From the NCBI GenBank assembly GCA_964444795.1, contig CAYUIQ010000218.1, positions 1 through 14,979 of the forward strand: 14,979 nucleotides of DNA. The letters run 5' to 3'. Source of the stretch: JABMRP01 sp964444795 (GTDB lineage: Bacteria > Planctomycetota > Planctomycetia > Pirellulales > Thermoguttaceae). Below, one piece after another: positions 8,274 to 14,979 of the stretch (position 1 is its first letter; each line of letters opens with the position of its first letter). Below the pieces are notes generated by a model. That model saw nothing but the letters and a program-made list of their open reading frames with translations, was not told the origin of the DNA and did not search any database. Position numbers and translations under genes: made by a program.

Positions 8274-8317
8274 AAATCGGTCGGTTTGTCAAGAAACCGG
8301 GTCAAACCGCCGGATTT
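8274..8317. repeat. imperfect inverted repeat in the leader of the M16 gene
   Basis: The left arm is AAATC (8274-8278) and CGGTTTG (8282-8288); the right arm is CAAACCG (8303-8309) and GATTT (8313-8317). This gives 12 paired bases interrupted by a symmetrical 3-nt internal loop, around a 14-nt terminal loop. It lies about 130 bp before the M16 start. It may be an operator dyad or an RNA hairpin; no T-run follows. Confidence 0.45.
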
Positions 8318-8433
8318 GGCTGCCCTCGCCGCGTTGGCCTACCCCACGTTACCCTGATTTGCAACAATACCTATACGGCAATCGACTCTGTCACATCGGA
8401 CCATGTCGGTCGATTTTCAACCAGCATCCTCCC

Positions 8434-8441
8434 GGAAGGAG
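8434..8441 (+). promoter_or_regulatory. ribosome-binding site that fixes the M16 start
   Basis: GGAAGGAG lies 5 nt before the ATG at 8447. The reading frame stays open upstream to 8252, but this site and the signal peptide starting exactly at 8447 identify the true start. Confidence 0.75.
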
Positions 8442-8446
8442 AACCC

Positions 8447-11125
8447 ATGAACGGCCCTCTGTGTCTTATTGCTGCTTCTGTCGTGTGGATTGGGGTAGCC
8501 TGCGTGGCATGGGGCCAAGCGGCACCAGCGACCGGCGAAGTGTCCGCTGAAGATATTCCCAAGTGCGTCAGCCGCCGGTCGATGCCAGGTGGGGTCACGC
8601 TGGCCGAATTGGCCAACGGGCTGACGGTGATCGTTCAGGAGAATCATGCGGCGCCGGTGGCCACGGTACGGTGTTACGTCGGAAACACGGGCAGCGCCTT
8701 CGAGGGTCGCCACTTGGGGGCCGGGTTGAGCCACGTGTTGGAGCACGTCGTTGCCGGCGGATCGACCGCGCGGCGGACGGAAAAGGAGATCGAGCGAATC
8801 GTCGATACGTTCGGCGGGGCGACCAACGCGTTCACCTCCACCAACATGACGGCCTACTACATCGATTGCCCGGCCAAACACACGATGACGTGCATCGACC
8901 TGATCGCCGACGCAATGCAGCATATCCGCTTCGAGCCGACGGAATTCGATCGGGAACTCGCCGTGGTCCGCCGCGAGATGTCCGACGGCGAAGTGAATCG
9001 CCGCCGCGTCATGTTCAAGCTGCTGGGGCAGACCGTCTATACCCAGAACCCGGTGCGCCACCCGATCATCGGCTACGCCGACGTGCTCGCCCAGACGACC
9101 AACCAGACGATCATCGACTTCTATCGCGAGCGCTACGTACCGAACAATCAGGTCTTCGTGGTGACCGGCGACGTGCGTACCGACGAAGTGCTCGCCGAGG
9201 TAGCTCGGCAATGGTCCGGCACCGGCCGATCTCCCGAGACCTACGTGCCGATGCCCGACGAACCGGAGCAGCTTTCGCCTCGCGAGGTTTTCCACGAGAT
9301 GGATGGCGCCACCTACGACATCGTGTTGGCCTGGCCGACGGTCAAACTGTCGCACGACGATCTCTACGCACTGGACGTCGCTTCCTACATCCTCAGCCAA
9401 GGCGACAGTTCGCGTCTGGTTCGGCGGATGAAGTACGATCGGCAGTTGGCCCTGTCGGTCACTTCCTCCAGCTATACACCCCATTTTGTTCGCGGGTGGT
9501 TTGGCGTGATGATCAGCAGCCCCAAGGAGACCTGGGAAGAAGCCTCCGCCGAGGCGCTGCGAGGCGTTTACCAGCTCTGCGAGGAACTGGTGACTCCCGT
9601 GGAATTGGAGAAAGCCAAGAAGCAGAAGGCGGCCGAGTTGGTTTTTGGGCAGCAAACGGTGCAGCAAGCGGCCGATAGCCTGGGACGCAACTTCCTTTCC
9701 GCCGGCGACCCGTTGTTCGATCACCAATACGTGAAGAAAATCCAGGAGGTCACCGCCGAGCAAGTGCGCGACGTGGCCCGACGTTATTTTGTGGCCGACC
9801 GGCTCAATCGCATCGTCATCGCTCCCCCGGGCGGCGCCGGGAAAGCCGGCGGCGGCGAGACGGCCGGCGGCGAGGAGCCGATTCGCATGGCCCGCCTGCC
9901 GAATGGATTGCGGGTGCTACTGAAACGTCATCCGCACCTGCCGATGGTCAATATCCAGGCCTACGTGATGGGCGGTTCCCTGGTCGATGCGCCCCAGACG
10001 GCGGGCCGGTCGGCTCTGCTGGGATCCATGCTCGACAAGGGGACGGCCGACCATACGGCCCACCAGATTGCCGAGTATTTTGACTCCGTCGGAGGCTCAT
10101 TCTCGACGCGAGGCGGGCGAAACACCGTCTACGCCAAGGCCACGGTCCTGCGCGAGGATTTCCCCAAAGCGGCCGCCTTGCTGGCCGAGTGCTTCACCCG
10201 GCCCACTTTTCCCGACATCGAGTTTCAGAAGGTCCAACATCTGGCCCTGGGCGCCATCGCCCGACGCGCCGATAGCCCGCAGTCGGAAATCTTCGAGGTT
10301 TTCTACGACAACCTTCCGCCCGACTCGCCTTACCACGTCAACCAGGGCGGCAAGACGGAAACGGTCCAGCGCCTTTCCGCCGGCGATCTCCGTGCGTATC
10401 ACGCCAAGTACTTCGTGCCGGAGAACATGATCGTCACCGTTTTCGGCGACGTCGATCCGGATGCCGCGCTGGCCCTGGTCGAGAAGCAGTTCGGCAAGCT
10501 CCAGCCGGCTGCCGATGCGGAACCGATCGATTTCGGCCGCGACAACACGATTGCCGAAACGATCGAGCGCCACAAACAGGTCGGCAAACCGACGGGCATG
10601 GTCCTGCTGGGCTACGCCGGCACCAGCGTGCTGGACAAGGAGGACTACGCCGCATTGACCCTTCTGGACGCGATCATGTCGGGCTACAGCTATCCGGGCG
10701 GATGGTTGCACAACGAGCTGCGCGGCGCCGGATTGGTCTACTACGTCCACGCCTTCCAGATGACCGGCCCGGCCCCCGGCTTCTTCGCCGTCATGGCGCA
10801 AACGCAGCCCGACAAGGTCGAGGAAGTCGTCGCGCGCATCCGGAAAAACGTGGCCCGGGCCCAGGCGGGCGAGATCACCGCCGACGAGTTCCAGGCCGCC
10901 GTCCAGATGGTGACCAATCTGCACGCCCAGGAAAACACGACAATCGGCGAGATGGCGCAAATGGCGGCCGTCGACGAACTCCTCGGACTCGGCTACGACT
11001 ACGACCGTTCGTTCGACGCGCGCATCGAAGCGGTCTCTCTCGAAGACGTCGTGCGCGTGGCCAAGAAATATCTCAACAACTACGTTCTGGTGACGGCTTC
11101 TCCCTTGGAAGCCCCCCAGCAATAG
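8447..11125 (+). CDS. secreted M16-family zinc metalloprotease, two-domain fused form
   Basis: An 892-residue protein with a signal peptide (about 1-26, ending AWGQAAPA). The first M16 half (about 50-460) has the inverted zinc motif H96-V-L-E99-H100, with the third ligand E177 in RREMSD, 76 residues beyond H100, exactly the family spacing. A glycine-rich linker (about 463-478) joins a second M16 half (from about 479; LPNGLRVLLKRHP). There the HxxEH positions read A523, G526 and S527, so that half cannot bind zinc and should act as the structural or substrate-holding partner. Many bacteria encode active and inactive halves as two genes; here they are fused, as in pitrilysin/PqqL-type enzymes. 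It is predicted to degrade peptides or small proteins in the periplasm; the substrate is unknown. The DUF1844 gene follows within 16-31 nt and is probably co-transcribed. Confidence 0.94.
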   Translation: MNGPLCLIAASVVWIGVACVAWGQAAPATGEVSAEDIPKCVSRRSMPGGVTLAELANGLTVIVQENHAAPVATVRCYVGNTGSAFEGRHLGAGLSHVLEHVVAGGSTARRTEKEIERIVDTFGGATNAFTSTNMTAYYIDCPAKHTMTCIDLIADAMQHIRFEPTEFDRELAVVRREMSDGEVNRRRVMFKLLGQTVYTQNPVRHPIIGYADVLAQTTNQTIIDFYRERYVPNNQVFVVTGDVRTDEVLAEVARQWSGTGRSPETYVPMPDEPEQLSPREVFHEMDGATYDIVLAWPTVKLSHDDLYALDVASYILSQGDSSRLVRRMKYDRQLALSVTSSSYTPHFVRGWFGVMISSPKETWEEASAEALRGVYQLCEELVTPVELEKAKKQKAAELVFGQQTVQQAADSLGRNFLSAGDPLFDHQYVKKIQEVTAEQVRDVARRYFVADRLNRIVIAPPGGAGKAGGGETAGGEEPIRMARLPNGLRVLLKRHPHLPMVNIQAYVMGGSLVDAPQTAGRSALLGSMLDKGTADHTAHQIAEYFDSVGGSFSTRGGRNTVYAKATVLREDFPKAAALLAECFTRPTFPDIEFQKVQHLALGAIARRADSPQSEIFEVFYDNLPPDSPYHVNQGGKTETVQRLSAGDLRAYHAKYFVPENMIVTVFGDVDPDAALALVEKQFGKLQPAADAEPIDFGRDNTIAETIERHKQVGKPTGMVLLGYAGTSVLDKEDYAALTLLDAIMSGYSYPGGWLHNELRGAGLVYYVHAFQMTGPAPGFFAVMAQTQPDKVEEVVARIRKNVARAQAGEITADEFQAAVQMVTNLHAQENTTIGEMAQMAAVDELLGLGYDYDRSFDARIEAVSLEDVVRVAKKYLNNYVLVTASPLEAPQQ

Positions 11126-11141
11126 CCTCCAACCCGAATTT

Positions 11142-11552
11142 ATGGTGAACAACCCGATGAGCGATCAACCCGACCAAGAGAAGAAAATCCACGTCGACGA
11201 AAACTGGAAAGACCAAGTCGAGGCGGAGAAGGAAGTCGACGCCGCGGCCCCCGAACAGCCCAGCGAACCCGCTGGGCCCACTCCCGAGCCGTCGCTGAGC
11301 ATGCTGGTCACCACGCTGGCCGCGCAGGCGATGGTCTCTCTGGGTGGGATGCCCAATCCGGCGACGGGCAAGGCGGAAGTCAACGTCGATCAAGCACGCT
11401 ATCTGATCGACTTGATCGAGATGCTCACGGCAAAGACCGAAGGCAACCGGACGGACGAAGAAACCGCCATGCTGCAAGGCATCCTGCACGAGTTGCGGAT
11501 GGCCTTTGTGTCGATGCAGCAAACGCCGCCGAGCGACGCGGGCGGAGAGTAG
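11142..11552 (+). CDS. DUF1844 domain-containing protein
   Basis: A small acidic protein of 136 residues. A start at ATG 11157 (131 residues) may be more likely, because family members usually begin MS...KKI.VDE.WK and here MSDQPDQEKKIHVDENWK begins at that second Met. Neither start has a clear Shine-Dalgarno site. A charged N-terminus (ENWKDQVEAEKE) and a Pro/Glu-rich spacer lead into the DUF1844 core: SMLVTTLAAQAMVSLGGMPN, then ARYLIDLIEMLTAKTEGNRT and a C-terminal helix with DEETAMLQGILHELRMAF. No signal peptide or transmembrane segment is evident. The function of the family is unknown. Its position 16-31 nt after the M16 gene on the same strand suggests an operon, though no functional link is known. 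A large palindrome 22 nt after the stop may form the 3' end of the transcript. Confidence 0.85.
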   Translation: MVNNPMSDQPDQEKKIHVDENWKDQVEAEKEVDAAAPEQPSEPAGPTPEPSLSMLVTTLAAQAMVSLGGMPNPATGKAEVNVDQARYLIDLIEMLTAKTEGNRTDEETAMLQGILHELRMAFVSMQQTPPSDAGGE

Positions 11553-11573
11553 TTCTCAGTAACGGCGAGATGG

Positions 11574-11667
<94 letters not shown>

Positions 11668-11678
11668 GTCACCCTTTC

Positions 11679-11689
11679 AACGGACCGTT
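11679..11689. promoter_or_regulatory. 11-bp palindrome AACGGACCGTT, possible operator
   Basis: AACGG and CCGTT flank a single central A, about 110 bp upstream of the DUF2157 gene. The same half-sites appear with a 4-nt spacer at 13881-13894 inside the second palindromic element. It is short enough to be chance in GC-rich DNA. Confidence 0.2.
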
Positions 11690-11800
11690 AAGCAAGCCAT
11701 CCCAACAGATCCCGGCCCTTCGGCGTGATATGCGGCCCCGTTCCTCGCCTGAAGAGGTACTGGATTACCCTTCGCATACCCGTTCGACAGGGGTGGGCCG

Positions 11801-13216
11801 ATGTCTGGACGTTCGATTTCCGGTCGATTGCGTGGTTGGCTGCTGGGCGAAATGGACCTTTGGCGCGGCGAAGGCATCCTCTCCGAAGATCAAGCCGCCC
11901 GAATTGTTGGCCTGTACGAAACCCCCGCCGACATCTCCCGACAAAAGAAATCCCTGGCCCAGTTTACCCTGATGGGTCTGGCCGCGTCGATGATCGGCTT
12001 GGCCGTGCTGTTGCTGATCGGCTACAACTGGTCGGCGATGCCCGCGGCGATGAAGCTGATTATCATCTTCGGCACGATTATTGGCACCTATGCGGGCGGG
12101 TTCTATCTTAGGTTTCGGATGGACCATCGGCGCCTTTCGGAGATTGCCTTCTTCCTCGGGTGTTTGTTCTACGGGAGCGGTATCTGGCTAGTTGCCCAGG
12201 TCTTCCATGTCCCGGTCCATTTTCCCACCGGCTTCTGGTTATGGGCGCTCGGCGTGCTGCCATTTGCCCTGTTGCTCGACACGCTGTTGCTGCACCTGCT
12301 GCTGACGAGTCTGCTGGCGATTTGGGTCGGCACGGAGGTGATCGGTTTTCCGAACCTGGGGGCCTGGTTGTTTGGCCGTTGGGGGATGATACCCAACGCG
12401 GCCTACACGCTTCCGCTGCTGGCTCTGCCGGGCCTGGCATGGGCTTATCGCCGGCGGTTACCCATAGCCGTGATTCCTTATGTGGCGTTGCTGGCGTGGT
12501 GGGTCGTCCTGCAACCGATCGCCTGGCATCTCGAATTCTATATCGTCTACTTCATCGGCGGCGTCGGCGGCCTGTTCCTGCTCGTTGCCGAGTGTCATCG
12601 CCACGGTAACCCGTTTGCCGTCCCGTATCGTTTCTGCGGGGCACTGTTGGCCGGCGGCGCGCTCATCCCGCTCAGTTTCTACGATTTCCATAGAGAGGCG
12701 TTTCACAGCAAGCAGGGGGTTCTTTCGGAGATCGTGGTTCGCGGGCTGGGCACCTCGATGGCGATCTTTGTCCTGACCGTGGCAACAATCGCCGTAGTGA
12801 CGGTCCTGCGGCGGAGGCAAACACCGACTCAAGTCGCACCGCAAGGTGAGGTGGTTCCGTTTCTCCGCGAGCAGTGGCTTCCGCTGGGCGTTACCTCGCT
12901 GATGGCGTTGCCGCCGGTCTGGAACGTGTTGACCTACTCGATACCTGGCTCGGCATTGCTGCCGACGATCGTGGCCAATGTTGCGATGATTCTCGTTTCC
13001 TTGTGGCTGATTCACGTCGGCCTGCGCGACGAACGGGTCGTTCCCTTCGGCGGCGGCGTGGCTTACTTTCTTCTGTGGTCCCTGTTGCGTTACGTCGATC
13101 TGTTCGCCGACGCCGGCGGCATGCTCGGCGCGGCGTTGATGTTCTTCCTCTGCGGAGCGGCCCTGTTCGGCGTGGCCATGTTTTGGCACCAGCGAAAGGC
13201 GGTACAGCATGTCTGA
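11801..13216 (+). CDS. DUF2157 polytopic membrane protein
   Basis: A 471-residue protein. The cytoplasmic N-terminus (about 1-52) has the family's helical LWRGEGILSEDQAARIVGLYE pattern, followed by roughly 12-14 hydrophobic segments from about residue 53 to 462. Recognisable DUF2157 features are the first helix ending in LLLIGYNWSAMP (about 70-81) and the YGSGIWLVAQVFHVPVHFPT block (about 123-142). The start at 11801 is preceded by a weak purine-rich AGGGG tract. The family's function is unknown; it is commonly followed by a GDYXXLXY gene, exactly as here, where the stop overlaps the next ATG (ATGTCTGA), implying translational coupling. The two probably form a membrane complex, which is inference from linkage. 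Upstream lie about 130 bp without a clear promoter, then the 11574-11667 palindrome. Confidence 0.87.
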   Translation: MSGRSISGRLRGWLLGEMDLWRGEGILSEDQAARIVGLYETPADISRQKKSLAQFTLMGLAASMIGLAVLLLIGYNWSAMPAAMKLIIIFGTIIGTYAGGFYLRFRMDHRRLSEIAFFLGCLFYGSGIWLVAQVFHVPVHFPTGFWLWALGVLPFALLLDTLLLHLLLTSLLAIWVGTEVIGFPNLGAWLFGRWGMIPNAAYTLPLLALPGLAWAYRRRLPIAVIPYVALLAWWVVLQPIAWHLEFYIVYFIGGVGGLFLLVAECHRHGNPFAVPYRFCGALLAGGALIPLSFYDFHREAFHSKQGVLSEIVVRGLGTSMAIFVLTVATIAVVTVLRRRQTPTQVAPQGEVVPFLREQWLPLGVTSLMALPPVWNVLTYSIPGSALLPTIVANVAMILVSLWLIHVGLRDERVVPFGGGVAYFLLWSLLRYVDLFADAGGMLGAALMFFLCGAALFGVAMFWHQRKAVQHV

Positions 13217-13826
13217 TTCTCCCACCGGTTCCGGCGCGATCCCGCCCGCGACAGCCGAAGTTCCCGGATGGCCGGCAGCCAATCGGGCCTTTGCGTGGTT
13301 ACAGAAACACCAACGCGGAGTTCTGCTGGGGAGTGTGGCTCTGCAACTCGTTGTGCTGCTGGGGCTGACCGCTTTCAACGCCGCGCCCGCCATGACCGGC
13401 GACACCGTCATGCTGCGCGTCGTGCCCCTCGATCCCCGCGACTTGCTCCGCGGCGACTATGTGATCCTCGGTTACGAATTCAGCCGCGCAAGGCCGGGAC
13501 AACTCCCAGGCTTCTCACGAAACGGTTCTTCCCATGGCAATCAAGGCAAGTGGGAGAACCGCACCGTCTACGTGTCGCTGGTGCCCGAACCGGACGGCGA
13601 ACACTGGAAGGCCGACAAATTCAGTTTCCAGCGGCCCAGCCGGGGTAAGTTCATTCGCGGCCAAATGACCCGGTACGGCCGGCTGACCTTTGGCATCGAG
13701 CAGTACTACGTCCAAGAGGGCACCGGTCCCAAGTACGAGCGGGCGATCCGTCGTCAGGGGGGCTCCGCCCGAGTCGCCATCGACTCCGGCGGCCGGGCCA
13801 AGTTGCGAGGACTGCGAATCAACTGA
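13209..13826 (+). CDS. GDYXXLXY domain-containing membrane-anchored protein
   Basis: A 205-residue protein whose ATG overlaps the DUF2157 stop by 8 nt. A Pro-rich N-terminus (1-30) precedes one transmembrane helix at about 37-57 (LLGSVALQLVVLLGLTAF), leaving about 145 residues outside the cytoplasm. The family motif is intact: LRVVPLDPRDLLRGDYVILGY (69-89), with GDYVILGY at 82-89. The second conserved block FGIEQYYVQEG (161-171) is also present. Between them a Gly/Ser/Asn-rich insertion (about 98-116) may be a loop specific to this lineage. The biochemical function is unknown; the family is nearly always encoded beside DUF2157, so it is probably the partner subunit of the preceding protein. 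No terminator is obvious after the stop. Confidence 0.9.
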   Translation: MSDSPTGSGAIPPATAEVPGWPAANRAFAWLQKHQRGVLLGSVALQLVVLLGLTAFNAAPAMTGDTVMLRVVPLDPRDLLRGDYVILGYEFSRARPGQLPGFSRNGSSHGNQGKWENRTVYVSLVPEPDGEHWKADKFSFQRPSRGKFIRGQMTRYGRLTFGIEQYYVQEGTGPKYERAIRRQGGSARVAIDSGGRAKLRGLRIN

Positions 13827-13851
13827 GAAGAGGCGCATTCCAAGAAAAACA

Positions 13852-13983
13852 CCATGCCTGGCCGGGAGATTTTTGGGGGGAACGGCACTCCGTTGCCGGA
13901 AAACCATTTCCCAGGTGACTTGCATCCCAAGCGGGTGACTCACGCCGGGGGTTACCTGAATCTGTCTGCCCTGCCAGGCATGG
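13852..13983. repeat. 132-bp element with 11-bp terminal inverted repeats, MITE/REP-like
   Basis: CCATGCCTGGC (13852-13862) and GCCAGGCATGG (13973-13983) are perfect inverted repeats. Inside are a nested pair CAGGT/ACCTG (13912-13916, 13954-13958) and a small hairpin AACGG-CACT-CCGTT (13881-13894). The element has no coding capacity and lies between the GDYXXLXY and mraZ genes. No target-site duplication is visible at its edges. It could be a non-autonomous mobile element or a folded RNA. Confidence 0.5.
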
Positions 13984-14023
13984 TGGGTAGCTTGCCGTGT
14001 TTTGTATGGTGGGTAGTTTGCCG
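13980..14023. repeat. 18-bp direct repeat, two copies
   Basis: ATGGTGGGTAGCTTGCCG (13980-13997) recurs at 14006-14023 with a single C-to-T change, period 26 bp. The first copy overlaps the end of the palindromic element; the second ends 9 bp from the mraZ stop codon. The copies may be the edge of a larger dispersed repeat family. Confidence 0.6.
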
Positions 14024-14031
14024 CCTTTGGG

Positions 14032-14547
14032 TTATCCGGAGAGTTCGTCGAATAATGTGCGGAACCCGACCATCTCCCGGCCGAGGTGCCGCAGCCAAGC
14101 CCGCGGGTGCCAAATCTCCAGGCAAATCGCGGCGCCCACCAGGATGACCTCGGCGCCAGGCTCGACCCGGAGAAACTCACGAAATCCTTCGGGAACCAGT
14201 AGTCGTCCTTTTCCTGCAAGTTGCACATTCCTGTGTCGCGTCGACAGCAACCGCCCGAGGAGTTGTACCTCGGTCAGTCGGCCTTCAAGCCGGCCGCTAC
14301 GCATCTTCCTTTCCACCAGGGCGATTCCCTCGTCGGTCTTCGCCTGCCAGCGAGGAGCGTTCCACAGGCTGAGGCAGCCGGGCCGTTCCTTGGCCAGGAT
14401 ACACTCGGCCGTGTCGGCCTCCAGCGCCTCGATCAACGCACCCGGGATCGACAAGCGGTAACGATCATCGAGCGTGCGGCGAAACTCTCCGAGGACGAAC
14501 TCTGGCGGATTCGGTTCGGTTGCTGGGTGTTCGGTGGTTTGGGGCAT
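14032..14547 (-). CDS. mraZ: transcriptional regulator MraZ (double SpoVT-AbrB fold)
   Basis: A 171-residue protein from the ATG at 14547. A TTG at 14562 would add 5 residues; neither has a clear ribosome-binding site. After an N-terminal extension (1-18) come two SpoVT-AbrB/MraZ domains, about 19-65 (GEFRRTLDDRYRLSIP...GCLSLW) and 101-147 (STRHRNVQLAGKGRLLVPEGF...CLEIWHP). MraZ forms rings that bind tandem repeats upstream of its own operon and control the division/cell-wall (dcw) cluster. The paired DxxGR motifs are altered: DDRYR (27-31) has Tyr for Gly, and AGKGR (111-115) has Ala for Asp. Unusually, no dcw genes (rsmH, ftsL, ftsI, mur) follow: downstream lie only repeats and a convergent gene. 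This fits planctomycetes, many of which lack FtsZ and have a dispersed dcw cluster. It is probably monocistronic, with unknown targets. Confidence 0.9.
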   Translation of the reverse strand: MPQTTEHPATEPNPPEFVLGEFRRTLDDRYRLSIPGALIEALEADTAECILAKERPGCLSLWNAPRWQAKTDEGIALVERKMRSGRLEGRLTEVQLLGRLLSTRHRNVQLAGKGRLLVPEGFREFLRVEPGAEVILVGAAICLEIWHPRAWLRHLGREMVGFRTLFDELSG

Positions 14548-14979
14548 CGTGTGCCGAGGCAACGAGGAAGTTTGTGTGTCACTTGGCGTCCATGCCCTGG
14601 CCGCGAAATCCGCTTATCTAGGTATTGGGTCGTATTTCCACGCAATCTACATATTTATGTCGCATAATGGGTCTGTTTCCCACGCCTGGGAGTCTATCAG
14701 CTTTCTCGGGCTTCGCAACCACCCTGTCGAGAAATTTTTCGTCGCCCGCCATCGGCGGCACGATGACTTGCCCAGCGAGGCGGCCACGCAATGGCAACTT
14801 CACCCAGAAACACGGCGCCAAGTCGTCATAACGCATTAACAGAAAACGACTTACAGTTAGTCGCTGTCTCCTGCAACCCATCACGCGGACTGGGGGGCGG
14901 ACAACGGTATGGAGACAGTGAATAGACTGGGAACTTGAGGCTGTCGGTGTTCAGTTCGCAAGACTTTGGGCCTTTTCGC
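14548..14979. other. 432-bp region upstream of mraZ without a convincing gene
   Basis: The near part should hold the mraZ promoter. An AT-rich dyad, ACATA-TT-TATGT at 14649-14660, is the only AT-rich patch and may be a -10 region or operator. An 88-codon minus-strand frame (14618-14884) has a plausible amino-acid mix and third-position GC in its middle, but I recognise no family, so I do not call it a gene. From about 14885 to the end I see no coding, tRNA or other RNA signature. Confidence 0.45.

Larger units (their letters stand above)
7977..8446. other. 470-bp intergenic region between divergent genes
   Basis: This region holds the upstream sequences of the PilZ gene (left) and the M16 protease gene (right). 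On the minus strand an AT-rich TATATTTTAT stretch near 8017-8026 is a possible -10 region for the PilZ gene, but no matching -35 is seen. An 8-base G run lies near 8086-8093. The imperfect inverted repeat at 8274-8317 is listed separately. Open frames here have no recognisable protein features, and no tRNA or known riboswitch is recognised. It is long for this gene-dense window, so a small RNA or long 5' leader is possible but unproven. Confidence 0.5.

Noticed and set aside
8417..9763. 448-codon minus-strand open frame opposite the M16 gene
   Set aside because: It is antisense to a domain-complete protease; His/Gly/Arg/Asp-rich translation without motifs.
12458..13411. 317-codon minus-strand open frame opposite DUF2157/GDYXXLXY
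   Set aside because: It is antisense to two recognisable, overlapping family members; no domain in its translation.
13515..14228. 237-codon minus-strand open frame spanning GDYXXLXY, the palindromic element and part of mraZ
   Set aside because: It overlaps two real genes and a repeat, shares no family features, and its frame differs from mraZ.
14600..14700. Possible tandem TGGG MraZ-binding boxes upstream of mraZ
   Set aside because: Several TGGG/CCCA motifs occur near 14627, 14668 and 14688, but without the regular 5-nt spacing of known MraZ boxes; too weak to call.
14885..14979. Possible tRNA or other structured RNA at the right edge
   Set aside because: There is a GTTC-like stretch, but no acceptor stem, T-loop consensus or anticodon arm can be assembled; RNase P and tmRNA signatures are also absent.

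Overview
The window is high-GC bacterial chromosome that reads as a planctomycete, most likely of the Pirellulales/Planctomycetia type. The evidence is a large secreted hybrid protein ending in a DUF1559 domain (a family greatly expanded in Planctomycetes), a membrane-anchored Ser/Thr kinase with an unusual ectodomain, a DUF1844 protein, a MauG-type di-haem peroxidase lipoprotein, and an mraZ gene on its own rather than heading a division/cell-wall cluster. The phylum is inferred from gene families; no rRNA or other marker is present.

Layout. 1-106: a perfect 14-bp hairpin and a candidate promoter. 107-2869 (+): secreted DUF1559 hybrid. 2895-4985 (-): transmembrane Ser/Thr kinase, tail to tail with it and only 25 bp away. 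5185-6297 (-): di-haem cytochrome c peroxidase lipoprotein, with its own candidate promoter and a strong ribosome-binding site. 6531-7976 (-): GAF-PAS-PilZ signalling protein. 7977-8446: 470-bp divergent intergenic region with an imperfect inverted repeat. 8447-11125 (+): secreted double-domain M16 metalloprotease. 11142-11552 (+): DUF1844 protein, probably co-transcribed with it. 11574-11667: nested palindrome, probably a dispersed REP-like repeat. 11801-13826 (+): overlapping two-gene membrane cassette, DUF2157 plus GDYXXLXY. 13852-14023: a second palindromic element plus an 18-bp direct repeat. 14032-14547 (-): mraZ. 14548-14979: no convincing gene.

How the genes fit together. Most products act at or outside the membrane: secreted DUF1559 hybrid, kinase ectodomain, peroxidase lipoprotein, secreted protease and DUF2157/GDYXXLXY membrane proteins. 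Only the overlapping DUF2157/GDYXXLXY pair is clearly one unit; the M16/DUF1844 pair is a likely operon. The most interesting link is that the kinase ectodomain appears related, by eye, to the N-terminal segment of DUF1559 hybrid proteins, and the kinase gene lies next to such a gene.

I see no tRNA, rRNA, CRISPR array, transposase, integrase or classical defence system. Nothing here amounts to a clear new system. The best leads are the kinase/DUF1559 pairing, the palindromic repeat elements and the isolated mraZ.
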